11,424 nucleotides of DNA. Origin: Glomus cerebriforme. Taxonomy: Eukaryota; Glomeromycota; Glomeromycetes; Glomerales; Glomeraceae. Each line of letters opens with the position of its first letter. Position 1 is the stretch's first letter. Position numbers and translations under genes: made by a program. The stretch spans positions 28,979 through 40,402 of the forward strand of contig QKYT01000056.1 in the NCBI GenBank assembly GCA_003550305.1, written 5' to 3'. The notes under the pieces were generated by a model. It saw only the letters and a list, made by a program, of their open reading frames with translations. It was not told the DNA's origin and ran no database searches. This document shows positions 1 through 7,462 of this stretch, one piece after another.

Positions 1-360
1 TACTAAATTATCATATGAAACACATTCAGAAGCTATTTATACAAGTAGATTACTTAATTTTAATAATCTTCCTGAACCAAAAAATTCAGATGATTATTAT
101 AAACAATATGATAATATTATAAGCACCGAATATTCAGGTAATTAAATTTTATTTTGTTTGAAAAATATAAAAAAGTCTAATTAATTCTATTTTATTTGAT
201 AGAAAATCTACAAATTGATATTTCTCAATTGAAAATTAACGAAGATGGTAAATTTTTTTTATTAATATATTAAACTTTGTTTATGCTTACATAAATTATT
301 TTTAATTTTATAATCTATTTTTTTTTTTTAGATCAAAATAATGAATCTAAAAGAATTTAG
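1..360 (+). CDS. 3' end of a TKL-like protein kinase gene (partial, C-terminal tail)
   Basis: Only the C-terminal tail of this gene is inside the window; its catalytic domain lies upstream. Reading from base 2 gives a tail containing AIYTSRLLNFNNLPEPKN, nearly identical to the tail of the complete kinase at 7707-9275, which is why I call it a kinase. Three exon pieces join in frame: 2-137, 203-247 and 332-360. The introns are 138-202 (GTAATT...TAG) and 248-331 (GTAAAT...TTAG after a long T tract), and both are phase 1. The last exons encode ENLQIDISQLKINED and then DQNNESKRI, ending at TAG 358-360. The tail is hydrophilic and rich in Asn, Asp and Glu, with no membrane segment. Without the first intron splice the frame would stop at once (GGT AAT TAA). 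The kinase assignment rests on paralogy, since no catalytic motif is visible here. Confidence 0.85.
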
Positions 361-985
361 TTTTAATTTGTATTTTTTTCCAAAATTATAATTATTTCAT
401 ATGAAATTCGGAAGTATAATTTAAAAATAAAATTTATTTATTTATTTATTTTTATCAATTGCCATAAATGGACTAGTAAAGTTTGATCAAACTTTTTTTT
501 AAGAAAAAAATCACATAAATGTCTTACAATATATTCTTATAACCAATAAAAAAGTCTAACTTTTGGGTTCATATTAATAAAATATAAGTTGTTATTTACA
601 AAATTCTGGGGATAATAGATTTTAATTTCTTTCTAATATAATATTTTAATTTTATCTTCAAATACTGGAATTTTATGATACACAAAAATATTTTATTTTT
701 CCTCGTGATTTTTTTTTTTGAAAAAGAAAGAAAAACTATTAAAGGAATTATGGAATGGATAACATTTTCTTGATCATAATCAATTCTCAAAACTATCCTT
801 TTCTTTAAAATCAAATGAGAATATAATGTATATTAATTTTCCAAAAAAAAAATCAAATGTTTTAAGGTTAAAATATTGCAGTAGTTTTTGTAAAGTGTCC
901 AAATCAGTATCATTGATTCAGAATATACATTACTTTATATATACAATAAGAAGGAGTCAGTACTTTTTTTTATAACAATCAACAG
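361..985. other. AT-rich intergenic stretch
   Basis: No gene is supported here. The stretch has poly-T and poly-A runs (for example 492-508 and 711-728) and one perfect palindrome listed separately. A 72-codon minus-strand frame at 596-814 is Lys/Ile/Leu-rich, as expected from AT-rich noncoding DNA, and has no recognisable motif. The 3' UTR of the partial kinase gene must fall at the left end. Confidence 0.6.
478..495. repeat. 18-bp perfect palindrome
   Basis: AAAGTTTGATCAAACTTT equals its own reverse complement. It lies 118 bp past the stop codon of the partial kinase gene and is followed by a T-run and an A-run. It could be a dimer binding site or a chance palindrome; nothing else indicates a role. 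Confidence 0.7.
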
Positions 986-988
986 TTC

Positions 989-1082
989 AAGGGAGAAAAC
1001 CGGTTAAAAAAGTCTCTTAATTCCTCGCTCTAACTCCACATATACTTTTAAATTCTTTTAACTGGTTTGGTTTACTCCCTTT
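989..1082. repeat. Foldback (MITE-like) element with imperfect inverted arms
   Basis: The left arm at 989-1012 (AAGGGAG..AACCGGTTAAAAAAG) pairs with the right arm at 1055-1082 (CTTTTAACTGG..CTCCCTT), with one mismatch and a few indels, around a loop of about 42 nt. The CT-rich loop and right flank (TTTTAACT, CTCC) resemble spacer DNA at 11200-11260 near the other window end, hinting at one dispersed family. No target-site duplication is obvious. Confidence 0.5.
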
Positions 1083-1676
1083 TACTCCATTTATTGCACA
1101 TATTGTACAAGTATAATTTAAATTTTAGAAATTTTCAAAGGACTTTATTTATTCTGCTAAAACCTATAAATAACGACAAAGGGTCACCGCCGTATATTGT
1201 ACTAATTGTAGTACTGATGGATTAGCACTCACCCTTTTTTGCACATAATGTCAGTCAAGGTCGTCATAACGCAGGGCAAAATCATCATAATTCAGACCAG
1301 GTACTTTAGCTTATTATCATGAAAGGTTTTATTTTAAACGTCAGATAATTAGTTGTGGTTCATCATGATTGTTTAAACAAAAATAACAAAAATTAAGCTT
1401 AACAAATTTTTGTTTTAAATAAAAGAATGCTATAACTTTATAATTTTTCGAATTTCTCGATCAAGTTCCATTTAAAAAATTAAATCACTATCAAAACAAG
1501 TTGATTTTATGATACATTTTTCTAATTTAGGTTAAGGAAAAATAAATTTTATCTACGTCATGAAGTTTTAGAAAACTAGATGAATATTTTTTTGGTTAGT
1601 TAAATGTCAATATTGATGATTATTTGTGAAAAAGGGGTATAATTTCTTCATTATTACCATTATTGTAATCCATAAT
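1083..1676. other. Intergenic stretch with a broken CxxC coding-like fragment
   Basis: Apart from the fragment at 1174-1300, I see no gene in this stretch. It is AT-rich, with stop codons in all frames and no clear repeat. Confidence 0.5.
1174..1300 (+). pseudogene. Possible remnant of a zinc-ribbon-like exon
   Basis: In one frame the sequence reads RQRVTAVYCTNCSTDG, then LALTLFCT, a TAA stop, then CQ. This gives a C-x2-C-x10-C-x2-C spacing interrupted by the stop at 1246-1248. Another frame continues from 1256 as QGRHNAGQNHHNSDQ and ends at a good donor site (CAG|GTACTT, intron start 1301). A stop, a frame change and an in-frame TAA at 1171-1173 make an intact gene unlikely. It is GC-richer than its surroundings, as expected of old coding DNA. 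The family is not recognised, and paired Cys spacings can arise by chance in so short a piece. Confidence 0.3.
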
Positions 1677-2126
1677 TTATCGTTCTTTGGTTTTCTTTTT
1701 TTCTTGAGATCCTGAACATTTAGCAGGTAAAATTAAAGAATCGACATTATTATTACTAGTTCCATTAAAGAAGCCATTTTCTAACCAATTATTTGAAATT
1801 TGTTGTATATTTATCTGAGTAATTCGATCAATGTGATGTGAAATTCCATACTACGTGCATTATTTATATATTTAGTAAATTGGTTCCCATATAAAATAAA
1901 AATGGTGAAAGATTATTTGACGTTCCTTGTTCAAATGAAACTGAAATGATAATCGTTTTAAAAATAAATCTACTTATATAGAAATGAAATGAACAATTAC
2001 CAGTTATCTGTTATATAATGTTTTAATACTAGGAAATGGGATCCGTTAGACGCCCGAGGTGAGCTATTAATACTACTTAATCAATTTCGTTTAACGTTAC
2101 TAATGTTACCACCAATTTTCGTATTA
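1677..2126 (-). pseudogene. Decayed 3' end of an unrecognised multi-exon gene
   Basis: On the minus strand a pyrimidine-rich acceptor (...CCCGCAG at 2127) precedes an exon-like stretch, 2126-2001, reading NTKIGGNISNVKRN, a TGA stop, then LSSINSSPRASNGSHFLV. A 60-nt intron (2000-1941, GTAATT...TTTCAG) follows. The next exon reads SFEQGTSNNLSPFLFYMGTN and LLNI, hits a TAA, and after an apparent 1-nt deletion near 1842-1850 continues as ISHHIDRITQINIQQISNNW up to a basic end (SGSQEKKKTKER) and TAA at 1679-1677. Coding-like composition, splice signals and a last frame of about 57 residues support a former gene. Two in-frame stops, the frameshift and a phase mismatch at the intron show it is dead. 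I do not recognise the family; the Lys-rich end could have been a nuclear signal. Confidence 0.6.
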
Positions 2127-2516
2127 CTGCGGGATGATAACAGAAATAAAATACAAGGTTTGTAACAAATATAATGATAGATAATGATAGATAGTGAAAT
2201 AGAATGCTATAGGGTAGTTAATATCGATGTATAACACTATGTAATAATAAATATATCAATAAATGAAGTGTATATATAAAATAAAACAGAATTCAATAAA
2301 ATTGAACAAAAAAATTAAAAATGTATCAATAGGGCAAGGATCAACATGTTTATTATATAATCGAAAGAAATACAACGAAATAATACTGCATCTTTTGGTG
2401 CTCTGTATTATCAGGTTATTCCTAAGACTATCTAAAAACTATTTTCACACTTCTCTTCTGTCCTTCTTCTTTACCCTCCCATCCTTCCCTTTATATATTG
2501 TTCAAATTCCTGGGCT
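2127..2516. other. Intergenic stretch with a short direct repeat
   Basis: A 10-bp unit, TAATGATAGA, is repeated twice in tandem at about 2172-2191. A 115-codon plus-strand frame starts at 2263, but its first half is Lys/Asn/Ile-rich spacer translation and its second half is the tandem repeat at 2517-2632, so I do not call it a gene. The 2440-2500 part is CT-rich. Confidence 0.5.
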
Positions 2517-2632
2517 GATTCGTCCTCTGGGTGATTCGTCCTTTGGACGTTTTAGCCACAAGTGTCCGGGGTACGATTCGTCCTTTGGGCGATTCGTCCA
2601 TGCATCCTAAGCCACAAGCCACACGATCATCC
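2517..2632. repeat. Two tandem ~58-bp units carrying GATTCGTCC pairs
   Basis: GATTCGTCC occurs at 2517, 2533, 2575 and 2591, in two pairs 16 bp apart, with the pairs repeated at a 58-bp period (2517-2574 and 2575-2632). Each unit also carries AGCCACAAG about 36 bp after its start (2554 and 2610). The stretch is distinctly GC-richer than its surroundings. Its translation (DSSFGRF twice) reflects the repeat and not a protein domain. It looks like a fragment of a dispersed repeat family. Confidence 0.75.
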
Positions 2633-2639
2633 CGAATCC

Positions 2640-2790
2640 CGCTATACCAAATAAACTATATAAAAATAAACTATGTAAAATAAACTATATAATAAACTAA
2701 AAATAAAAATAAAACTAAAAAAATAAACTAAACTAAATAAATAAATAAAAATAAATCAAACTAAAAAAAAAAATAAAAAAATTTTGTTAC
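2640..2790. repeat. A-rich low-complexity tract of AAATAAACT-like units
   Basis: Degenerate repeats of AATAAACTA, AAATAAA and poly-A on the plus strand, almost free of G. It directly follows the GATTCGTCC repeat, so the two may form one element with an A-rich tail. That link is inference only. Confidence 0.7.
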
Positions 2791-3139
2791 ATTAACAATA
2801 AAACTTTATTTAAACTTATATTAGAAACTGATTTATTTTTAAGCTGTTACCATTTTCCGGATGATAGGGTCTCTATCAAAAAAATTAAAAAATTTTTTAC
2901 TTATGGGGTTAATGAAATAAGCCAGGCGTTGCAAGCAAAATCCAGTCCTTACCCTAAACCGAGTGTATGTAGCTGTATATGGTTTATCGGTTATAGCTTA
3001 TTTTTAAAATAACCATAACGCGCATAACACGCGTGATGCGTCATGCTGCAATTTTATTTGCTGAGACAGACAGAATCGGTGCATCAACAGCTTGTTTTAC
3101 TGTTTCCCGCTTTCTTTTTCACTTGTACAATTCATTTAC
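2791..3139. other. Intergenic stretch with a GC-richer CpG patch
   Basis: No gene found. The patch at 2930-3070 is GC-richer and contains ACCATAACGCGCATAACACG, then ACGCGT at 3029-3034 and TGCGTCA at 3037-3043. ACGCGT is the core of the fungal MBF cell-cycle element and TGCGTCA resembles a CRE/ATF half-site, but no gene start is near, so a regulatory role is unproven. AAACCGA (about 2957) and ATCGGTTA (about 2986) form a weak inverted pair. Confidence 0.35.
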
Positions 3140-3217
3140 GGCTTTGAAATTTGTGAAAACGACAATCTGAGAGCTGAAATCTCCGAGGAACTCGCGCTAA
3201 TAAAAAAAATTTTTTAA
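3140..3217 (+). pseudogene. Possible coiled-coil coding remnant
   Basis: The frame GFEICENDNLRAEISEELA followed by LIKKIF and TAA at 3215-3217 has the Leu/Ile and Glu/Asn/Lys pattern of a short coiled coil, and is GC-richer than the neighbouring DNA. There is no start codon, acceptor or longer domain to anchor it, so it may be a chance frame. The coiled-coil reading is my inference from about 25 residues. Confidence 0.25.
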
Positions 3218-3703
3218 GGACTGAGTCATCATTTTTTAAAACGCACTATATTTAAATAATAATAATAATGTTTAAAGAAAGAAAATGATTAAAATAAAAT
3301 TGATTTAACGGTGCTATGAAAATAACTGAATAACAAAAAATTTTTTAAACCTAAATTTCAATTTTTTACTGTATCATTTGAAAGCATATGATCTTGCGTA
3401 AAACATATAATAAACATTAATTTAAATAGATTTTATTTATTTTGGCCAGAATTAACTTTTGTATTATAACTCTGTACTCACAACCCTTTCAATTTTACAC
3501 ATCATGTTCGTAGATTATCATTGCGGTAAAAATTATATTTGCTCTATTACATATATCTTACATTCTATTATACGAATCAATAAATTATATAAATTATATC
3601 AAAAATAACTTAATAGTTAATATATTACTAAGAATTAAGAACTAATAATAAATAAATAAATAAATAAATAAAATTAACATTCTCAACATTTTCATTAATT
3701 AAA
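3218..3703. other. 3' flank of the proline-rich gene, with an (AAAT)n microsatellite
   Basis: A tetranucleotide AAAT/AATA tract runs from about 3646 to 3673, just past the stop codon of the minus-strand gene and so probably in its 3' UTR. The plus-strand TTTATTTATTTT at about 3432-3442 supplies AATAAA on the minus strand about 265 bp after the stop and is a candidate polyadenylation signal. No gene is seen. Confidence 0.5.
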
Positions 3704-4951
3704 TTAAACAAAGGTCAAAAAAGCAAAAGTTGCAACAATTATAAATAAGCTCATCGAAACACCCAATAGACTGTGACTATTAAGCGTAGTTGTAGAATCT
3801 GATGTTCCATCCTCAATCGCAGCTGCAGTAAAAGCAACCTTTTTCACTACAAGTACAGTTGATGGGGGAATATATGTCGCGAAGGTTGTAGGCTCTCCTA
3901 AAGAGTTTGTTGTTGCAATTGTTGTAGTAAACCCGGCAAAATATAACGTAACTGTTGTCGTAGTTGTCACTACTGTAACGTGCTGATTATTATTATTTCC
4001 TTGAGCTCCTTGAGTTGCTTGAGTCGGAGGTGGTGTTATTGTTTCTACTCCATCTTGCATAGATGTTTCAATCTTTGGTGGACTACGATTGCAAAATTAA
4101 AATATAAATTATTTTCTCATTAAAATATTCTTGTTAGAGGTGAGATCATATATTAATTATACTTACGTTCCCGGTGGAGCTTTGCATTTATCATCATTAG
4201 GAGAAGCACAAGTTGCAGTTGGAATGATTGTCTTTGTATCGATTGTCTTTAAAGATGATGTTGATGATGCAGTTGGTGATTCTGGTCCGGGTGGTGCTGG
4301 CGGTGTCGATTGTTCTGGACCTTTTGCTGTATCTGTTGATGATGGACCAGGAGGTGCACCGGGACCTATTGGTGGTCCAGGTGGGGTTCCAGGATTTGCT
4401 GGAGGTCCTGGTGCTGGTGGGCCATTTGCTGGTGCTGGTGCTGGTGCCGGTGCCGGTGGTGACACTGGTGGTATTCCTGGTGGTGATGATCCTGGTGGTG
4501 ATGGTGCTCCATTATCTGGTGGTGGTAATGGTCCTGGCGGTGATGGTGTTCCATTATCTGGTGGTGGTGCTGGTCCTGGTGGTGACGGTGCTCCATTATC
4601 TGGTGGCGGTGCTGGTGCTGGTGTTGGTGCGTTACCCGGACCCTTACCGTTATCTGGTGGTGGTTGTGGGGCTGGCTGTGGGGCTGGCTGTGGAGCAGGT
4701 TGTGGAGCCGGTTGTGGAGCCGGTGCTGGAGCTGGTGCTGGCCCCTTATTGTTATCTGCTGGTGGAGGAGGAGGTGGAGGAGGAGTTTTTGATCCATCAC
4801 CACCTGCTGGAGCACCTTGTCGTTTTTTAAGAGCAATTGGATTTCCTAGTTCATAAGTTGGAGAAGCAAAACTAACGGTAACAAATATGGTTACAAGAAC
4901 TATAAAAAGCACAAATATTTTTTTATTCGTAAGTCTAACGTAAAACATCAT
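3704..4951 (-). CDS. Secreted proline-rich repeat protein, probably GPI-anchored cell-surface/wall protein
   Basis: Two exons, 4951-4167 and 4082-3704, join across an 84-nt intron (4166-4083, GTAAGT...CGTAG, phase 2) to give 387 residues; the splice is exactly in frame. Residues 12-28 are a hydrophobic signal peptide after KK, with likely cleavage after SFA (29). KKR at 42-44 is a possible Kex2 site. Residues 57-64 are eight prolines. About 71-97 is PAPQ-type sequence, and 115-156 holds three 14-residue repeats beginning PPPDNG, with related PPPADN and PPPDNGKG motifs before them. The region to about 226 is Pro/Gly/Ala-rich. Two cysteines (248, 256) precede a Thr-rich stretch with a run of five Thr at about 301-305. 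The last 22 residues (366-387) are hydrophobic after small polar residues (TLNSHS), which fits a GPI-anchor signal or a terminal membrane helix. No enzyme domain is seen. A wall or surface role is inferred from architecture. Confidence 0.9.
4484..4609 (-). repeat. Three in-frame 42-bp tandem repeats (PPPDNG units)
   Basis: The minus strand encodes PPPDNGAPSPPGPA, PPPDNGTPSPPGPL and PPPDNGAPSPPGSS head to tail, residues 115-156 of the proline-rich protein. On the plus strand each unit contains CCATTATCTGGTGG. The copies differ mainly at third codon positions and at two or three residues, so they are recent but not identical. The 42-bp period keeps the frame when copies are gained or lost. Confidence 0.9.
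4661..4741 (-). repeat. 12-bp PAPQ minisatellite within the proline-rich gene
   Basis: Alternating Pro-Ala and Pro-Gln codons form about five tandem 12-bp units (plus strand GGTTGTGGAGCC and GGCTGTGGGGCT variants), encoding PAPQPAPQPAPQ. The preceding PAPAPAPA is a shorter-period version of the same array. Confidence 0.85.
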
Positions 4952-5054
4952 GAATAGTTTTATAAAATAACATAAAATAATAGCATAGAAAATGATGAAT
5001 TCATAGAAATAATTTTTTTTGCTTTTATTTTTTTTTCTGTAACGATATCATCTC

Positions 5055-5063
5055 ATTTATATA
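5055..5063 (-). promoter_or_regulatory. Candidate TATA box of the proline-rich gene
   Basis: The minus strand reads TATATAAAT about 105 bp before the ATG at 4951. It is the best TATA-like match in the proximal upstream DNA, but AT-rich sequence gives many such matches. Confidence 0.3.
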
Positions 5064-6120
5064 ACTTTATAACTTGCATCCAGATCTAAGCCATATATTC
5101 AAAAAAAATACATAAAGACCTAATTAATGATGATGTACTGTACATCCGTAGTGTATATATATATTGTTTATATTAATTTCTCATTTAATTAAATTTTGTT
5201 TACTAATTTTGGAGAAGATTATCTCAATTTGATCATAATGTGCAACGATAATTTAAGGAGTCATACGATGTACAAACTATAACTTGGCATTTTTTTTACA
5301 AATTTCAATTTTTTTTATGTTTAACAATTAAAATGTGTTCATTCATTGTGCTAAATTTACAACGGGTTATTTTTAATTTTTGTATTATTTGCCAAAAGTT
5401 TTTTTATTTTGTATCCATAAAATCTTTCTTTTATTATTACGGTATATATGTATATAATATTACTAAGTCATTAAGGTGCTCAATAATGGTAAATTCATTT
5501 GCTTTTGCATTCAATTAATTAAACCTAACTCTCAAAAATACCTCCAATGAAATGACTTTTTCACACGATTTTTTTTTTAATCAATAATTTTTTTTAAGAT
5601 GTAAATAATGTTTGACAAAGATCGTTAGCCCCCTTCTATCCCCTAGTTTAGTTGACAATCGCGTGATCGACCTGCCTAAAAATAGTAACCAATTTTTAAT
5701 ACATAAAGATCGAAGCATGCCTGAAATGATATCATAACTTACGTTTGATTACGTTATTTTTAATTTATACTAAAAAGAAAAAGTATTTATCCGGTCATGT
5801 GATTCCGAAAATTTTGGTACACAGTGTCTACTGTGCCGCATTTTGTAATTCTATTACTAAAACAATATTAAAATTTCAAACAATAACTAAATTTTGTCAC
5901 ATTTCTTGGATTTTCGTATTTCTGTGTTGCAAATATGTTTTTACAGTATCTGCTGATATAGCACATTTTGCCGTCGTTGATTAAAGAATACAAATTTGAC
6001 CACCACAAGTTACGGCGTGTGGATTTGTTATTGTTTGACGGTTTACAATACCATTTTTGGTGAATTTTTATTCATAGTTAACACATACAAATAATTTTTA
6101 TTCGAGTAATAGAAAAGATA
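5064..6120. other. AT-rich intergenic stretch
   Basis: This stretch contains upstream DNA of the minus-strand proline-rich gene on the left and of the decayed kinase copy on the right. I see no gene. Frames at 5333-5518 (61 codons) and 5745-5984 (79 codons) have spacer-like composition and no motif. A perfect 6-bp stem, CACAGT-GTCT-ACTGTG, lies at 5820-5835. GGTCATGTGATT at 5793-5804, followed by AAAATTTT, resembles the promoter motif of the intact kinase gene. A GC-richer patch at 5620-5680 contains CGCGTGATCG. Confidence 0.5.
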
Positions 6121-6340
6121 TTCAATGATGACATAATTGAGCAAATAAAAGATTTTAATTCATAGGAGATTACAACAAATTTGATTACTTGATTAAATGA
6201 GTTCATGCAAAGAATTTAGTCGAATACTGATTATAATGTGATCATAATAATACATGTCAGTCATGTAATATTGAACATTTTCAAAAATTGAACAAATGAT
6301 GTTGATCAAAGAATATAATTAAAAACTAAAAGGGCGAGAC
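6121..6340 (+). pseudogene. Decayed N-terminal region of a kinase-family gene
   Basis: This is a broken copy of the N-terminal region of the intact kinase at 7707. From 6121 it reads FNDDIIEQIKDFNS, then TAG, then a frame with further stops; GAGCAAATAAAAGATTTTAA at 6139-6158 matches the intact gene at 7740-7759 with one difference. After a frame change, 6255-6296 reads CQSCNIEHFQKLNK, matching CQSCNATRFQQNF in the intact protein (residues 62-74). After another frame change at 6295 it reads NDVDQRI, a stop, then LKTK, matching the NPNVDKLIQ...LNAK region (81-96). Order and spacing follow the intact protein. At least four in-frame stops and two frame changes show it is not functional. No start codon is retained and I cannot trace a kinase domain downstream. 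Confidence 0.85.
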
Positions 6341-6356
6341 AATTTTTTTTTTATAG

Positions 6357-6600
6357 GATGAAGAAGGATATTCGAGCTTTAAATAGCAACAATAGCTGCA
6401 TCAATGCTTTTTAAGTATTGAATAAGGCCTTTTGATAATCGAGAGGTTTAGTTGTACAGTACGTGGACAATTTAGCAAATTTTTAACTTCAAATGATGCC
6501 GGAATTATTAAAGGGATAAAAATAATGTTAAATGAATAATTAAAATAACGGTTCATGTAAATTCATAATAACCACCATACAATAATTCTGATGATTGGAC
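6357..6600 (+). other. Possible eroded coding sequence after the kinase remnant
   Basis: A T-rich acceptor-like site (TTTTTTATAG, ending 6356) is followed by a frame reading DEEGYSSFK, stop, QQ, stop, LHQCFLSIE, stop, GLLIIERFSCTVRGQFSKFL and TSNDAGIIKGIKIMLNE, then more stops. The run of about 37 open codons with balanced composition is unusual for this spacer DNA. I do not recognise it and it does not match the kinase that follows, so it may be another decayed gene or chance. Confidence 0.25.
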
Positions 6601-7440
6601 TAATAAAAATAATGATGATGATGAAACCACAATTCAAAGCTATATGATTTGTGTATTATATATAAAGGTAAAACAACTTGTAAATTTTGAGTATAATATA
6701 AAATTTGAAATATGTATTGTATAATTATTTATACTTAATTGCTGTTGAAATTATACACATAAAATTATATTATCTCTGTGTCTTCATACTGTAAATTATA
6801 ACTTTTTCATTAACAAAATTAGTATCCATAAATAAAGAATTTTTTTAAAAAAAACACTTGTTTAACGCGAGTTTATAATTTTGATAAGTGTATAGTTTGA
6901 AAAAAAAGGTATTTTGGCTGATGAAGAATTTTTCTTTAAAAGAACAATTGTTTAACGGATCAGATGATTTTGCCATACACACGCAATGGTAATTTTACAA
7001 CTTATACTCGGATGTAAATCATTTCGCATGACCATCCATATAAAACTCATTTAGCCCAACTTTCCGTATCACTCTGTATAAAATGATTGATTGCTTGCAT
7101 TATATAACAAAAACCGACCATTAAACTTATCAAATTTTAAATAAAAGTTACTTTATCAATATAAGAAATTGTGAATTGATAATAATTTTGTAGCAATCTC
7201 ATTTAAACTATTAATTTCTCGTCCTTCACAGTTCAGAACAAAACATATATTTTTATTTGTTAATTTAGTTTCATAGTTTATGCATGGCTAAAATCTGAAA
7301 ATAAATAAATTAGAGAACACAGCAGAAAATTTAAAATGAAATTTAATTGATTAGATTTAAGGACAAGTTGATTATTTTATTATAATTCAATGTGCATTAG
7401 AGAAATTCATCATTTACAGTAATTCTGGAAATATATTTAA
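6601..7440. other. AT-rich intergenic stretch upstream of the kinase gene
   Basis: No gene, clear repeat or RNA gene is seen. Stop codons are dense in all six frames and poly-A/T runs are common. Confidence 0.6.
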
Positions 7441-7462
7441 AAAACGCAAAACAAAAATAAGG

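Noticed and set aside
42..137. Kinase tail ending at YSGN TAA as a normal C-terminus
   Set aside because: The TAA lies inside a GT-AG intron that is conserved in position in both paralogues; splicing continues the homologous tail. Kept only as a possible retention product.
596..814. 72-codon minus-strand frame
   Set aside because: Lys/Ile/Tyr-rich translation of AT-rich spacer with no motif.
2263..2610. 115-codon plus-strand frame
   Set aside because: First half is spacer-like and second half is the translated GATTCGTCC repeat; no domain or splice support.
4228..4830. 200-codon plus-strand Val/Leu-rich frame
   Set aside because: Shadow of the same repeats in another frame; it looks hydrophobic only because of GTG/CTG-type triplets.
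4820..4835. Kex2-processed repeat-peptide precursor
   Set aside because: Only one KKR site (residues 42-44) occurs, just after the signal peptide; the repeats have no dibasic sites between them.
4366..4836. 156-codon minus-strand His/Gln-rich frame
   Set aside because: Out-of-frame reading of the proline-rich exon, without a signal peptide or its own promoter.
4131..4856. 241-codon plus-strand frame rich in Gly/Ala/Val
   Set aside because: It is the antisense shadow of the proline-codon repeats. The minus-strand gene has a signal peptide, correct splice sites and a sensible C-terminus; this frame has none.
5333..5518. 61-codon plus-strand frame
   Set aside because: Phe/Ile-rich spacer translation with no recognisable feature.
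5745..5984. 79-codon Cys-containing plus-strand frame
   Set aside because: Considered as a small secreted protein, but it has no N-terminal signal peptide of normal form, no even Cys pattern and spacer-like codon use.
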